In this document: positions 1-12,200 of the stretch, in pieces | Numbering within the stretch: the stretch's first letter is position 1 | How the letters are laid out: every line of letters starts with the position of its first letter | Origin: Caenorhabditis elegans | Taxonomy: Eukaryota; Nematoda; Chromadorea; Rhabditida; Rhabditidae | DNA: 64,000 nt | Direction: 5' to 3' | Assembly (NCBI RefSeq): GCF_000002985.6 | Contig: NC_003284.9 | Location: 17,174,001-17,238,000, forward strand | The notes under the pieces: model-generated | Databases searched by the model: none | The model's input: only the letters and a program-made list of their open reading frames with translations | What the model was told of the DNA's origin: nothing | Position numbers and translations under genes: made by a program

Positions 1-1582
1 GTTTGGTTGATCGCTTAGAAGATGTTTGAAATTTAGCGTGAGAAAAAGAAACGAAACGGAAACAAGATCAGATTTTTTTTTACTCCGTTAAAGAAAGAAT
101 GAGCAAAAGATGAAAACACAGAACACATGAAGTTAGGAAATTTGTGGGATTTAAAAAAATGAATGTTTTTTCTGTATACTGAATTAATTGATCTCAACCC
201 AACTCGGCTAATTTTGAATTGAAGACTGACAATTTTTGCGTAGAAGTTTCAAAACTTTAAAAAATTTCAGAATCTCGAACAAGTCTGCCACATTGATGTA
301 GCCAGGTACAACCTACTGCTACAGTAGTCTTGGTAATGCTTCAAAAAGTAATGCCCTCGATCGATGTCGGTTGCATATTTAGCAGAATATCATTAAAAGT
401 ATCGTCAGTGGAGACTCAATTTATTTGTAAATACACTAATATTGGGTTAAAAAAGAGTAAGTTTCATAATAAAACACTATAAGCATTTTCATTTCTTTAA
501 AAATGTTCACTCAGTTTAGGAAATTTACCAAATTAGCGAATTTGGCAGGTGAACATTTCAGAAATATCAATAAAATATGCATATTTGGGGTTGTGGAATA
601 ATTTATAAAACTTCATAAAAATGAGCAAACGTTTTATATTCGACAATTCTAACTTTATGACTTCAAGAAGACTTGAGGCTAAATTGAAAGTGTGTTTTTT
701 TAGAAGAGTGTCATCAAAACTCAAGAAATTAATTTTTTTTATTTCAAACCGAAAAAATTTCATTGGAAGCAATTGAAACAAGTGAACTTGGACAAGCTTG
801 CAAAAGTATCCGGTGACTGAAAATATGATGCTGTGACGAGGCACGGGGTAGAATGAAAACGAAAACACTGGAAAAATCCAAGAAGAGGGTGGATGGAAAA
901 GTTTGCGGTAGACGATGGTTTTTGGAGCTCTGTTTGAAATATGAGAAAAGTGGAGGGAGAGTTTAAGGGGATCCCCCGCGTGCTACACAGTATGGCAGAA
1001 TTAGGGAACTACGGACTTTTGAACATTTTTTTTCTTTCAGCCTTTATCACAATTCATCACGAAAGATGACAAATCGGAATTTTCAGAGTTATAATACAAA
1101 TGTAAAATATTGAATAGCCAGATAAGAAAGGCAAGAAAACAACAAAAAGCTTTATGACGACAAAAACATCAATGCCCAAAGACTTTCAGAGAGTGTTCCT
1201 TATGAGTCAAGTCATTTTTAATTAGTGTCAAAAAGTCTGCTGTATTTCAGTCAAATGATGCGGCACTCGGAATGGTTGAAACACATGTCGAAAATTGAGA
1301 AGATGACGGATATGTAACTTAATAGTGACCTAGAGAAATGAAATGTGCTTGCAAGGTGTCTAGGAAAAATTGTGCAAAAGTTTAGAGTATTTTACAAGTG
1401 GTCATGTCGTCATTAGTTCAGTATGTATAAAAAACCATAAAATTAGAGTTCCTTGTAAGACTCAAGAAATAAGAAATTTGACGGATACTTAATCAAGAAA
1501 CTCATCCATTACCTTGATTTCAAGCATAGTCTTAAAGTAGTGGAAGTTCTATACTATCAGAACAATATAAGAATTTTCAAAC
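1..1582. other. Gene-poor left edge, possible upstream exon
   Basis: AT-rich sequence without a convincing long reading frame. One segment looks exon-like: a TATTTCAG acceptor ends at 1250 and is followed by two in-frame ATGs (1255, 1258), about 19 good codons, and a GTAACT-type donor at 1314. It does not join in frame to the downstream gene by the acceptor at 1560, because a TAA lies in frame just before the next ATG. It may be a leader exon or chance. Confidence 0.4.
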
Positions 1583-1798
1583 ATGAATACAAAATATATT
1601 GGAACAATCGTAGAACCACAATTTGAGAAAAAATTCAAAATGTTAGCGTACCGACAATGGGCAAACTTTCATGAACTCGACGTGAACTTAATCAAACAAG
1701 TGTACGATCTTAAGTGGCCGGCAGTCTGTGATGGTTACCGACAAGTGATGGATCATTGGTATCCTGAGTCAAAAGAAGAAGATTTGTCACTTTTGTAG
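1583..1798 (+). CDS. Small unrecognised protein, 71 aa
   Basis: I do not recognise this protein. The frame encodes 71 residues of balanced composition, rich in Trp, Tyr and charged residues (for example QWANFHELDVNLIKQVYDLKW), with no signal peptide or membrane segment; it would be a small soluble, probably helical protein. The ATG is preceded by an in-frame TAA, and an acceptor-like CTATCAG ends at 1560, 22 nt upstream, which suits a trans-splice site or a 5' UTR intron end. An AATAAA lies 35 nt after the stop, so start, stop and 3' end make a self-contained short gene. It could instead be the last exon of a longer gene. Confidence 0.5.
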   Translation: MNTKYIGTIVEPQFEKKFKMLAYRQWANFHELDVNLIKQVYDLKWPAVCDGYRQVMDHWYPESKEEDLSLL

Positions 1799-1833
1799 TG
1801 ATAACGTTCTGTTTTTTTGTTCAGTTTTTGAGC

Positions 1834-1839
1834 AATAAA
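1834..1839 (+). terminator. Poly(A) signal AATAAA of the small gene
   Basis: Canonical AATAAA 35 nt downstream of the stop codon at 1798, the usual spacing for nematode 3' ends. Confidence 0.5.
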
Positions 1840-2483
1840 GTTTTAGGGTTATTTACGAATATTGATTTTGTTTTTAGTTTCTCAGTTTTAATTTTTACAC
1901 CGATATTTTTGGCATGCTAATCAAAAAAGTTAATATTAAAATCCAAAAACCGCGGAAAACCCACCAGCAGGCTCAACTTCTAATTTACTAGCAAAAACAA
2001 GCTAAGCCCCTGGTGTTTTTCAGAGCTTGAATAGATGTGCGTTCATAGAAATGTTGAAAATAGCTGAAATTGATGAATGGGTTTGAGAAAGGAGATGTGA
2101 ACAAAGTTCCGTTTAGTAGTTTTCATGAAAAATATCACGAAAGCAAAAAAAGTGACGTGTAATTATCCTGACACATGATGCAACATTCTAAAGAATATAT
2201 TCAATTTGTAGTGCTTTACGTGATAAATATTATTATGAAGCGCGCCGGAATTTTGAAACATTTTCATTTCTTACTACCCACAACAGTAAAAATTCTGTCA
2301 TCACCGAAGACACAGTTTCAAGCAAAAACCTGGGAAAAATGTGAACATTTTTTAACCAACATTAAAAGGTCTGTTGTCACCGGACAGAAATTTGTACTAA
2401 AATGTACTTTCCGATTTTTGTTTAAAAACATTTAATTGTACTAAAATTACATAAAACTTACTCACTAAAAGTTAATCTATTTG

Positions 2484-2880
2484 TCGCCTAGTTGGCGCGG
2501 ATCACAGGTTTCCTGATTTTTTCCGTCCTTAACTTGACTGGAGCATGACAACTTCTCCTGATACGTTGTGTGTGCTGATTTTCTGCGCATTGGCGGGCGC
2601 CCTTGTCGTTGTTTACAGCAAAATAGTCTGCCATCGATTTTTCTTGCTCCAGTAGAACTGAAATTTTAATATAGTTAGTATATATTTTGAAATAATTACA
2701 CTCGAGTAAGCAGCCATGAAACGTACCCAATGGTCTAGACCCGGACGAGTAGCCTTGAAAAAAGATCCATGATTCATTCTGGTTTGAAGAACTGTTTTTT
2801 CTCAAAATCCTCGTCGTCCTTCCAACCAAATAAAGTTGTGATAGAAAGTTTGGAAACGTTGTTAGAGTAATCAAACTTAT
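2484..2880 (-). repeat. Left inverted copy of a gene-like repeat segment
   Basis: Reverse-complemented, this stretch matches 5040-5130 plus 6030-6240. Shared landmarks are TTCTTCAAACCAGAAT, a TTAGACCAT(T/C)GG core, ATTAAAATTTCAG (an intron-end-like acceptor) and the translated stretch LLEQEK. The minus strand here keeps an open frame ending VIRAN and stop, whereas the right copy is frameshifted soon after LLEQEK. I infer a duplicated, inverted gene fragment whose family I cannot name. A single unit resembling the start of the 39-bp minisatellite motif is present here without amplification. Confidence 0.6.
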
Positions 2881-2884
2881 TCAT

Positions 2885-3870
2885 TTTGATCTGACGAATT
2901 CAAATTTAACGGTCATGGTTTTATGAGCTGTCCCTGAAAAAATAAAAAATAATCAATTAGGAAAAAATAATTCTTAGAAATATGAAGTAAGGAAAATTTT
3001 AGTACATTGAAAGAATAAAACCTATAAAACAAAAAAAAACGGGCACTACTAAGTATTTTAAAATTGAGTAATAAAATGAACTTGCACGCTAGAGTCTCTT
3101 TCATTCCTGTTTGGCAGTCCTTGTGGTATACGAAAAATTTGTGGAAAGACCAATATCGTTTCGATTCACTAACGCTTGCAAAACTGCAAGGCACAAACAC
3201 AAATACATAATAGCAAAACAGTGGGAATAAACGCGCTATAGCGTTGAGGCGATGATGAGCAAAGAGCGGATAGTAACGCAGCCGCAGAGTGTCCCAGTTA
3301 AAGAGTCGCCGGCATATACATTATGACTGGGACTGCATTAAAACTGTATGTGACGTAATGCAGCCGCAGAGTGTCCTAGTTGAAGAGTCGCCGACATATA
3401 CATTCTGACTGTGCCTGCATTAGAAGTGTATGTGACGTAATTGCAGCCGCAGAGTGTCCCAGCTGAGAGTGTATCCTAATATAATAATGTAACCTCTTTT
3501 CTCATAATCGATTTAACACTAAAACAAATTTATTCCCACTGTATATTATTATTTATTTTTGATGTGTCTTGTAGTTTTGCGAAAGTGAATCAAAAAGCTT
3601 TTGGTATTTCCTCAATTTTTTTGTATAACAAAGAAAAACAAACTGGATTGAAGTTTATATTATTACTCAGTTTTAAAATTGCAGTGTCCGTTTGTTCAGT
3701 TGGGTTGTTTTATTGGTTTTAATCTTTCAATGTATTAGCTTTTTCCTTCTAGTTAAGAATTATTGTTTTCTTAATCTTCGTTGTCTATATTGTTAATCTT
3801 CTTTTTTTTAGGGACAGCTCATAGAAGCGTGACCGTTAAATTCGAACTCGTCAGATCGAAATCAGTGAGT
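2885..3870. repeat. Fold-back pair around a short tandem repeat
   Basis: The end near 2885-2935 is the inverse of 3808-3865: both contain GGACAGCTCAT followed by a GACCGTTAAATT core and GTCAGATC. On each side the acceptor-like TTTTTAGG or TTTTCAGG immediately precedes GGACAGCTCAT, so the arms look like facing copies of the same exon start. The right copy stays open for about 28 codons and then meets TGA, which suggests decay. About 870 bp of unrelated DNA separates the arms. Confidence 0.6.
3272..3467. repeat. Tandem repeat, about 82-bp unit, 2.3 copies
   Basis: The word GCAGCCGCAGAGTGTCC recurs near 3278, 3360 and 3443, giving periods of 82-83 bp. Between the words the units share a CATATACATT(A/C)TGACTG core and TGTATGTGACGTAAT. 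The third copy is cut short. The repeat lies in the loop of the 2885-3870 fold-back. Confidence 0.75.
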
Positions 3871-5066
3871 TTGAGTACTCCAACTATCGATGTTTGCAAA
3901 TTTTCTACTACAGCTTGATTTGATTTGAAGGAAAACTTCAAGATCGAGAATTTTTGAGAGGATTATTTTTTTCAAACCAGAATGTAGCATGGCCCTTTAT
4001 TCGGGTTTAGATCATCAGGCAAGTTTCACATCTTATTTGGGGTATACTTTTTAAAATAAAAATTTTCATAATACCAGATAAATTTCAATAAATCTTACCT
4101 AAAAAGAAATTCAGCTTAATTAAATTCACATTTTACAGGGATTGACTTCTAACACAGATGACCTCCTTTTACCTGCTTAAAAAACAGCGCGTTCCCGGAG
4201 AAATTGGCGACACACACACAATATCAAGGACTCAAGAAATCCTAAAAGTCCCGCTTGAGTTTGAGTTGAGATACAAATCTAGAGCTGCCAGTGGAGATAT
4301 GAACGCATGAGATATATTTGGAATCCACAAACCACTGTTTGAAGCGAGCCCTGAAGCGTTTGGAAGCGATACATTTGAAGATTTCCATGATAAGCAGACA
4401 AGTAGAATTTCATTTTTAAAGTAATATGTATAAGGTACCATGTGTAACTTTTGAATTTATTGAATATTTTATTTGTGTACCAGGAAATTGGTTTTTAACT
4501 CATTACCATCAATGCAGTTCTCAAACGTACAAAACCTAGGCATATTCAAAGCACATTATTCCGACTGTATTTTTGGTCCCACTTCATTCGCCCTACCTGC
4601 TACAGCTACTAGTTAGTGCTGAAAAAAGAAAATTTGTTTTTTTTTCAGATTCTCAAATTGTTCTATCCGAAAAAATGTTCGACACTTGCGGCAGTTCAAT
4701 TCCTGGAAAAAATATTTGATTTTGAGAGAAGTGTAGATTTGTGAAAACGTTACCCGATGGAACTGGAACGAATTAAATTAACCGAAATAATAAGAATACG
4801 TATCCAGAGAAATGTACGTATCGTCAAAATTGGAACGATTCTCCAATGCAACCTGGTACGGGATTATCCTTCGGTAAGTTATCAATATATTGGTACATGT
4901 TCCAATTGTTGTTTTCAGATATTTCACAAATTTTGAAGCAAGGATCTGATCCAAAGCAGAAGTTGCCGGAACGACAAGCCATTGTATTATAGATGTTTCG
5001 GAATTATATGATTTTGAGCTCACATTCCTTTTTGAGTGTTTCTTCAAACCAGAATAAAGCATGTGA
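3871..5066 (+). pseudogene. Decayed copies of the same gene-like segment
   Basis: Fragments of the repeated segment recur here. The run TTTCAAACCAGAAT followed by GGGTTTAGATCATC (about 3968-4018) matches the sequence flanking the minisatellite near 5045-5170 but with a single unit. Another stretch (about 4265-4420) translates as a protein-like but interrupted frame with an internal TGA. TTTGAAGATTTC and GATTTTGAG motifs recur around 4375, 4715 and 5010. I read this as several old, broken duplicates of one source gene. Its family is not recognised and no intact reading frame survives. Confidence 0.4.
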
Positions 5067-5130
5067 GTGAATTTCCAATTAAATCAGTCTAAACTAGATT
5101 GTCGGGTACGTTCCCTGGCTGCTTGCCCAG

Positions 5131-6017
5131 ATTTAGACCATCGGCCGAGCTTTATTGATACTTTGTCGGGTTTAGATCATCGGCCGAGCTTCATTGATAC
5201 TTTGTCAGGTTTAGACCATCGGCCGAGCTTTATTGATACTTTGTCGGATTTAGACCATCGGCCGAGCTTCATTGATACTTTGTCGGGTTTAGATCATCGG
5301 TCGAGCTTCATTGATACTTTGTCGGGTTTAGACCATCGGCCGAGCTTCATTGATACTTTGTCGGATTCAGACCATTGGCCGAGCTTCATTGGTACTTTGT
5401 CGGGTTTAGATCATCGGCCGAGCTTCATTGATACTTTGTCGGGTTTAAACCATCGGCCGAGCTTCATTGATACTTTGCCGGGTTTAGACCATCGGCCGAG
5501 CTTCATTGATACTTTGTCGGGTTTAGACCATCGGCCGAGCTTCATTGATACTTTGTCGGGTTTAGACCATCGGCCGAGCTTCATTGATACTTTGTCGGGT
5601 TTAGATCATCGCTCGAGCTTCATTGATACTTTGTCGGATTTAGACCATTGGCCGAGCTTCATTGATACTTTGTCGGGTTTAGACCATCGGCCGAGCTTCA
5701 TTGATACTTTGTCGGGTTTAGACCATCGGCCGAGCTTCATTGATACTTTGTCGGGTTTAGACCATCGGCCGAGCTTCATTGATACTTTGTCGGGTTTAGA
5801 TCATCGCTCGAGCTTCATTGATACTTTGTCGGATTTAGACCATTGGCCGAGCTTCATTGATACTTTGTCGGGTTTAGACCATCGGCCGAGCTTCATTGAT
5901 ACTTTGTCGGGTTTAGACCATCGGCCGAGCTTCATTGATACTTTGTCGGGTTTAGACCATCGGCCGAGCTTCATTGATACTTTGTTGGGTTTAGACCATC
6001 GGCCGAGCTTCATTGAT
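5131..6017. repeat. 39-bp minisatellite, about 22.7 units
   Basis: Near-identical 39-bp units run without interruption. As 39 is a multiple of three, the plus strand stays open through the whole array (consensus 13-mer GLDHRPSFIDTLS), inside a 348-codon frame that begins at 5067 and runs off into unrelated flank at 6113. Variants show internal order: a CTCGAG-containing unit followed by a CCATTGG unit occurs at about 5611 and again 195 bp (five units) later at 5806, so a block of five units was itself duplicated. No promoter, splice pattern or poly(A) signal supports a real protein; I treat the frame as a consequence of the repeat. Confidence 0.93.
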
Positions 6018-6250
6018 GTGCAAGCCATCTGGTACGTTGCAAAATGTTCTAATTATATTAAAATTTCAATTCTACTGGAGCAAGAAAAAATCGATGGAAG
6101 ACTATTTGGCTGAAAGGAGCAACAAGCACCTTCAGCAATAAGCAGGAAATAAGCACACACAACGTATCAGACGTTTTTACAACCAAGTTAGGAACAAAAA
6201 AATCGGGGAACCTGTGATCTGCGCCAACTAGACGACAGATATATTCACTT
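6018..6250 (+). repeat. Right inverted copy of the gene-like repeat segment
   Basis: Inverse of 2484-2660. It contains ATTAAAATTTCAATTCTACTG, then the LLEQEK coding stretch, GCACACACAACGTATCAG and CTGTGATC(T/C)GCGCCAACTAG. Relative to the left copy it carries indels that break the frame (the peptide stops shortly after LLEQEK). The terminal CTAG(A/G)CGACA is shared by both copies and marks the outer edge of the complex. Confidence 0.6.
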
Positions 6251-9200
6251 AGTAGGTAAGATTTTTTTTTGAGTTTTGAAAAAAAAAAATATTGCAAAAC
6301 ACCTTGAAAATGAAGAGACAAGGGCATTGTTCCACGCCCTGTAGCGTAAAGAAAGATTTTCATAGCATAAATTTTTTTGTTGATTGCACAACCAAAAAGG
6401 ATGTATTGTTGTGTAGTGCAACATACGATGCTTCTAAAATCGTTTCGAATAGAGAAAGTTTGAATGTTTTTGATAAGAAGTAATGTACTTGTAGTTCTCA
6501 TTGTGATTACAGAGAAAACTATAGTATAATTTTGTTTCTAGTTCGAAGTTTGGTAGGATTTATGTATCAAGACAAAATTTCAAAAAAAAACAACTGAAGT
6601 TTTTCTTCAAAGAACCACGTGGGGGTGGCCAAACGAGACTCCCAATTCCGCTTGACAGTTTGCAGTGTGAATTCAGTTTGAATTGACGTTTTCTAGGTTT
6701 TTACTCGGAAAGTTGGATTTTTCTCAAATTGTAAACTTTATGAAAAGATAAATATAATATTATCCAAACAATACACGGTTATTGGTAGTAAAATTTTGAT
6801 AAACTCCTGCAAAGTTTATGAAATTAGTTCACACATATCGGCTTTCCCATCTGATCTTTAAAAAAAGTCCATTCCGGAGCGATTATTACTCTTTGTATTT
6901 TGAATTAAACATCACTGATCAAATTTAAAAACATATTTCCGTTTTGTTTTCCAGAGTTTTTTTCTTTTCTGTCTTGATGTTCTCATGATTTCTCATTTTC
7001 TCCCGTCATATGTCATTTCATCAACACATGTTCCGATCCTCCTTGTGTTTTTTTGAAAATTCTCAAGTTCTGCTTTTGCGTTCCATGACGATGATATCAG
7101 CAAAACGTGTTGACAAAATAAAAGATTGTTCTCAACACATTCAAATGTCTAGTGTTCTTCACAAGTTTATTCTATTTCAATTCGGCTTGAAACATTAAGC
7201 ATTGGAAAAAAATATAAAAAATTATAATTTTTGTTGTAGATTTCTGTGCCCGATTTAAAATTATTATAGTAATCTAAACTGAATATGAGAATCTAAGGAA
7301 TCAACTGCGGTATTTTTGTAAAGACAAGTACTAAGAAAAACCTTCCTAATAATTGTATCGCCTTCCCTGCGCTTATTTCAATAAGACTACACCTCTGTTC
7401 TCTGCGGCACCAACACTCTCTCTCTCTCTCTCTCTTCACTTGTCGCTTATTTGAAAGGGGAAGGGGCAAAGCGTATTCTCAGAAAAGTTTTGATTTTGAA
7501 AAAGAAAAAAACAAGTAAATGGGAAATAATAATAATTTAAAACTAAACAAAGAAAGATAATATAATTATGTTTATATCCAGCAAAATAAAATTACCGTTC
7601 AAAAAAGATACAGTTGTGACTTTGCGACAAATGTTTTTTTTTTGTATGAATTTCAGTTTGACATCTAAATATCTTTCAGATATAACATTATTTGATAAAG
7701 ACTTTTGAACATTATGTGAAGAACATAAACGATTTTGATATAATCTCTCCGGTAACAATTTCAAATTGAAACCACATGCACAACGCTCATGGAAACCTCA
7801 TGGTCCCTTCGTTGCTGAGTCTCTCACTCTCCCACACTCTCTCGCTTTGTGACACCTGTATTGATTATCCCACGACAATCCAGCGAGCCATCGTCCTCGT
7901 TCGTTTATTCAAGTGCGCATCCGATTGTTCTCTTCCGTTTTCTTTTTGAATTTTATGTATTATTCCTTTCGCGCTGCTGCTGCTGTTGTTGCTGTGCTTT
8001 TTATTCGCTTCTCACTTGACATACATCGTTTGCTTGAGGTTTTATTGTCAGATTATCTCAAGTTGCTGAAGTTTGAATAGAAAATCAAAGAAAAATGCAA
8101 GGTCGTGGCGTGCTTTGTTTGAGATTTGGAACATTTTTCTGCATTTTTCATAGGAATTTTCGGTTTAGTTGCAAGAGCAACTGTGCAAACTCTATAATTC
8201 AACTGATGTCATCTTTTAAATTATTTTCGAAAATAGTTTTGTTCGAAATTAAATCAATGTTCAGTTTTGACTAAAAGCTTATACCTTTGCACTCTTCCCT
8301 CATTTTTTGTTGTTACTGGCGAATAATATTTTCATTTGAATAGGCACTTACCAGTTTGATTTATGAGTTTCACTTTTTTTGAAGCCCTCAAGTCTAGTAT
8401 GCATTGTTTTTTAACTTGTGTTAAAAAGGTGCTTTGCCGTTTAACCTCTAAAAATTGAGAAATTAATTTTTTCATCTGTAGGAAAGTTTATGAAGTCAAA
8501 ACAGAGTTCAGTTCAATTAAATTAAAAATTCGAATAATCACCAATTTTAGACATCAAACAGCTAAAAAAAACTTACAAAAAACATACGATCTTCAGTGTG
8601 TTGACGTTTTTACAAAATTTAGACATCTCTTTTTTTTCAAATTCACAAACCAGTGAAAATTCTTATAATATTTAGAAGCTTAAGTTTTAATTTGTGTCAA
8701 TTTTTATTGGAAAAAAAAACTCGTCGCATATGTTTTCTTTGTCAAGCCAAACAGCTGGTTAAACAAAACAAAACAAAAAGTCCGTCTGCTCTTTTCTTCC
8801 GCAACTGATAATGTCATGATCGGCATTCTTTTCTAAAGCAAACAAAGAGATTCAAATTTTTTTGCGATTTTTTTTAGTTCGGCTTGGTAGAAAAAACAAA
8901 GAAAAGTTTTATAAACACTGAAACTTTTTGCGCATAAAAATCGAATATCGAAATTAGCAAAAAAAAAACACAAGAGAATAGTTTATGAACTGTGTTTTGA
9001 CACACGAAAAACTTGAAATGTTGAAATTTTTCCAAATTTCGTGTCCTCAAATCTATGTGCCCTATATACATTAGGTAAGGTGAATAAGTTGCTCAGTTGC
9101 GCACAGAGATTTTTCCGTTTTAAACATTTTGAAGTTTTTCAAAGTTAAAATAAGCCAAGTTACCAAATGGAATATTGATCCGGTGCTCATTAAAGTCAGA

Positions 9201-12200
9201 TGCAGAATTAAAAATTATGTGTATTTTATAATAGCTGAGCATCATTGCAAAATTCTAAAATCTTCTAACTCTGTTCTCTTGGAGTTCCCAAAAAAAAAAT
9301 ATAAATAAAACTAATTTTTCCTACAAAACCAGATAAAAAAAGTTTTCCGAAAGTAATGGGGTTATTCATGTAATTTTGCAAAATTTATTTTAATACATTA
9401 ATGACGTCACAACTGTATTAAAATACATGGTTTTATGTAATTTAATACAGTCGTAACGTCATTTTTGTACACTTTTAATTTTCTGACACTACTTGAATAA
9501 CCCCATAACAGAAATTATACACTGAATAGGGCAGAAAATACTTTTGTAAAAATTTAGATCAATTTTTAAAATTGTTAAAAGAACAAGCATTGCACTAACA
9601 TTTTTTATCTTTGTATATTAGCTATACCCTAAAATGTTTTTAATTTGAAAAAAAAAACTGAAGCGTAATTTTTTTGTATTTTAGAAAGGAATAGCATAAA
9701 AATAATTACTTCTTGCGTGGTTAACATTATGGAATTGCAAAAATTCTAGGGTACAGCTAATTCACATGTACCACATTTTTGAACCACATTTTTTAAAAGT
9801 ATATCAAAAATCCGGAAATAAATATTGTTGATTCAATCTTAATAGTCAGATTATTTAATATCAAAGCTGGATTTGTCAAGTTTCTAACTGCAGTAGTCAT
9901 TCTACAATGAGTAAGCAAACTGTCCAAAAACACAAAACATTGTGAATTTCCTTTAGAAATAGAAATTCTGGTCTTTCAATTTCTTCAATTTCATCCATCA
10001 ATTTCTATAAATTTGCATCAAACTCAAATTTTTTAAACATTTGTTTTTGCAAGAAATGTTTTGATAAACATCCCGTTGTGTTTTCCCCAAACATTTTTCT
10101 TGCTCAATCGCATATTTTAGTTCTAAACACTTCACAAACTTGTTTATTACCTTTATTAACACAAGAATTTCGAAACTACGTATTAGACATATAGGTGACA
10201 ATCATCATTCTTAATGTCAGTGAATCACGTTCCAGTTCATTCTCTTATCTCGCTTTCGCTTCTTCTTCTTTCTCGCCCCGCTTTTTGTAACTGTTGTAAA
10301 AAAGTCTCATTGAAAATGAAACGACTTCTTAAGTTTTTCCTTCTTACTTTCAAATTTTCTTATTCGTCCTCCTCTTAAATAAAGAAGAAAAAACCAGATC
10401 CAATTGGCTGACTGGATTCTGAGGGTGTCTGCCTATACACACATAGAACACCCTCCACAAAATTACCTCCTTCTCCTCCTCTTCCTCATCTTTCTCTCTC
10501 ACTCTTTCCCTGTGTGAGTTCTTCTAATTCTCTGCCCCCCGCATCCAGTATGTAGTGTCGAACCGTCTGCGTCTCTCGCACGTGTGCCACACATATTTTA
10601 CTATTTCGCAACGGTCGAATGTCAACATTCTCCAGTCGGCGGGGTGTCTCTAGTTTCCAATACTACACTAGGCCTGCGTCTGCGCTGAATTTATGCATTA
10701 CTTACTTCGTCATCATCCTCTTTTCTTTTTCCTCCTCCCGGGATTTTTTTTGTTTTGGTTTTAAAAACTGTATTTTTTTCCGTTTGCGGAAACAATAGAG
10801 TTTTATAGTTCCAGTTCCGTTTTGCTTCTCTACATTTTCAATAGTTTGTCAGAAAACATGCCAGGAAAAAATGTGTCAAACTGTTTGCATTTCTTGTTCG
10901 CCTACCTACAAAAACTCCGTAGTCTTTTGTAACCTCTTTACTCTTCGAAGAACATGGCAGGCTGTACTTTTGAAACCTGGCACATGCTTTCAAAGACCAC
11001 TTTCAGAAATAGCTTCACTGTGGTGATTTTAACAAGTTTTTGGGTTTTATGGGCCTAGTTTCCCTTGAAAAGTTATTAAATTTGCTAAAACTTCATTTCA
11101 TATTTGAATGAATTGACTAAAAAAATAAGCCAGAAAAAACACCAAAAAGTCAAAACAGTTTTCCGAATTTCAAAAACCTTTCACTTGTTGGTTTATATGC
11201 TAAAACTTCAAAATATTAACTTTTCTGAAAAATTCTGCGAATTCGGTAAAATCGCATATTAATTTCCAAAAAATCATTAATTTTTTTAAAAATATTCTCG
11301 TACGCCCACATTAGGCGAACTTGTTTTCATGACGTCATTTTTTGAAAAGTGATACATTCTGACAATTTGTTTTATGTGTATTATATCAGTAAACGAGTTC
11401 GTAGCTTAAAAATTAACTTGTTCACATTTTCTTGATATAGACTATTAAATCTTTTTGTTTTTACATTTAACAAATCGATTTCTCTTCATACAATACACTT
11501 TGAATAGTCGTTAGAAGCATTCCTTTTTCTAATTAGAAGTGAGAAAAAAGGCGACGACAAAGAGGAAGCAAAACCAGTCTTTCCTGACAATAATTTTCTT
11601 CCTAGCCGATTCTGCACGATTCCTTGCTGTAATTTCAATTTTTATCAAGGGAAAAGATGACCAAAAGTTTAGTGCCTCCACGCCAGGCTCTTATGAATAA
11701 AATGCATTTTTCTACGTCACTATATGTGTGCTCACTTAGTCATATAGAGCTTCAAGAACCCATTTCGCATTTGTAGTTCGAAAAAGTTGCTTTACAGGAA
11801 AAAGTTCATTTTCTACTTAGCTTCTTCTCCTTGCCATGTGTCTTAAAAGTCTCAATCAATTGCGTTTCACAAGTTTTAATCAGTTGTTATCAGTGTATGT
11901 CGTGTTGCCGACAAACACCCCCCCCCCTCCATTTTTCTAATTTTTGGCTATTGGCAGTATGTTTCCCATATATTTTTTGCCTTTCCTTGATTGATTTTTT
12001 GTTCTTGAGTTTGCGTTGTTGGTTGTTGGGCGCTCAAATCTTGCGAAAAAAGTTTAGAGGGATCGAAAAATAATTTATTTACTTCCAAAACAATTAGACA
12101 GTTTTTTAAATTTCGAATTGAAGAATCCTTCTCAGTTTTATTGTCAGATATTTGAATAATGTACCCTCCAGTTGACAATTTTCAATTCAATACAAAAGTT

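Noticed and set aside
5801-6028. 75-codon minus-strand frame
   Set aside because: It is the antisense of the minisatellite.
5067-6113. 348-codon frame on the plus strand as a repeat protein gene
   Set aside because: The frame exists only because the repeat unit is a multiple of three; no splice pattern, promoter or poly(A) signal, and its ends read into non-coding flank.
6058-6501. 147-codon minus-strand frame
   Set aside because: It crosses the right inverted repeat arm and A/T-rich DNA; composition is not protein-like and the homologous coding sense is the other strand.
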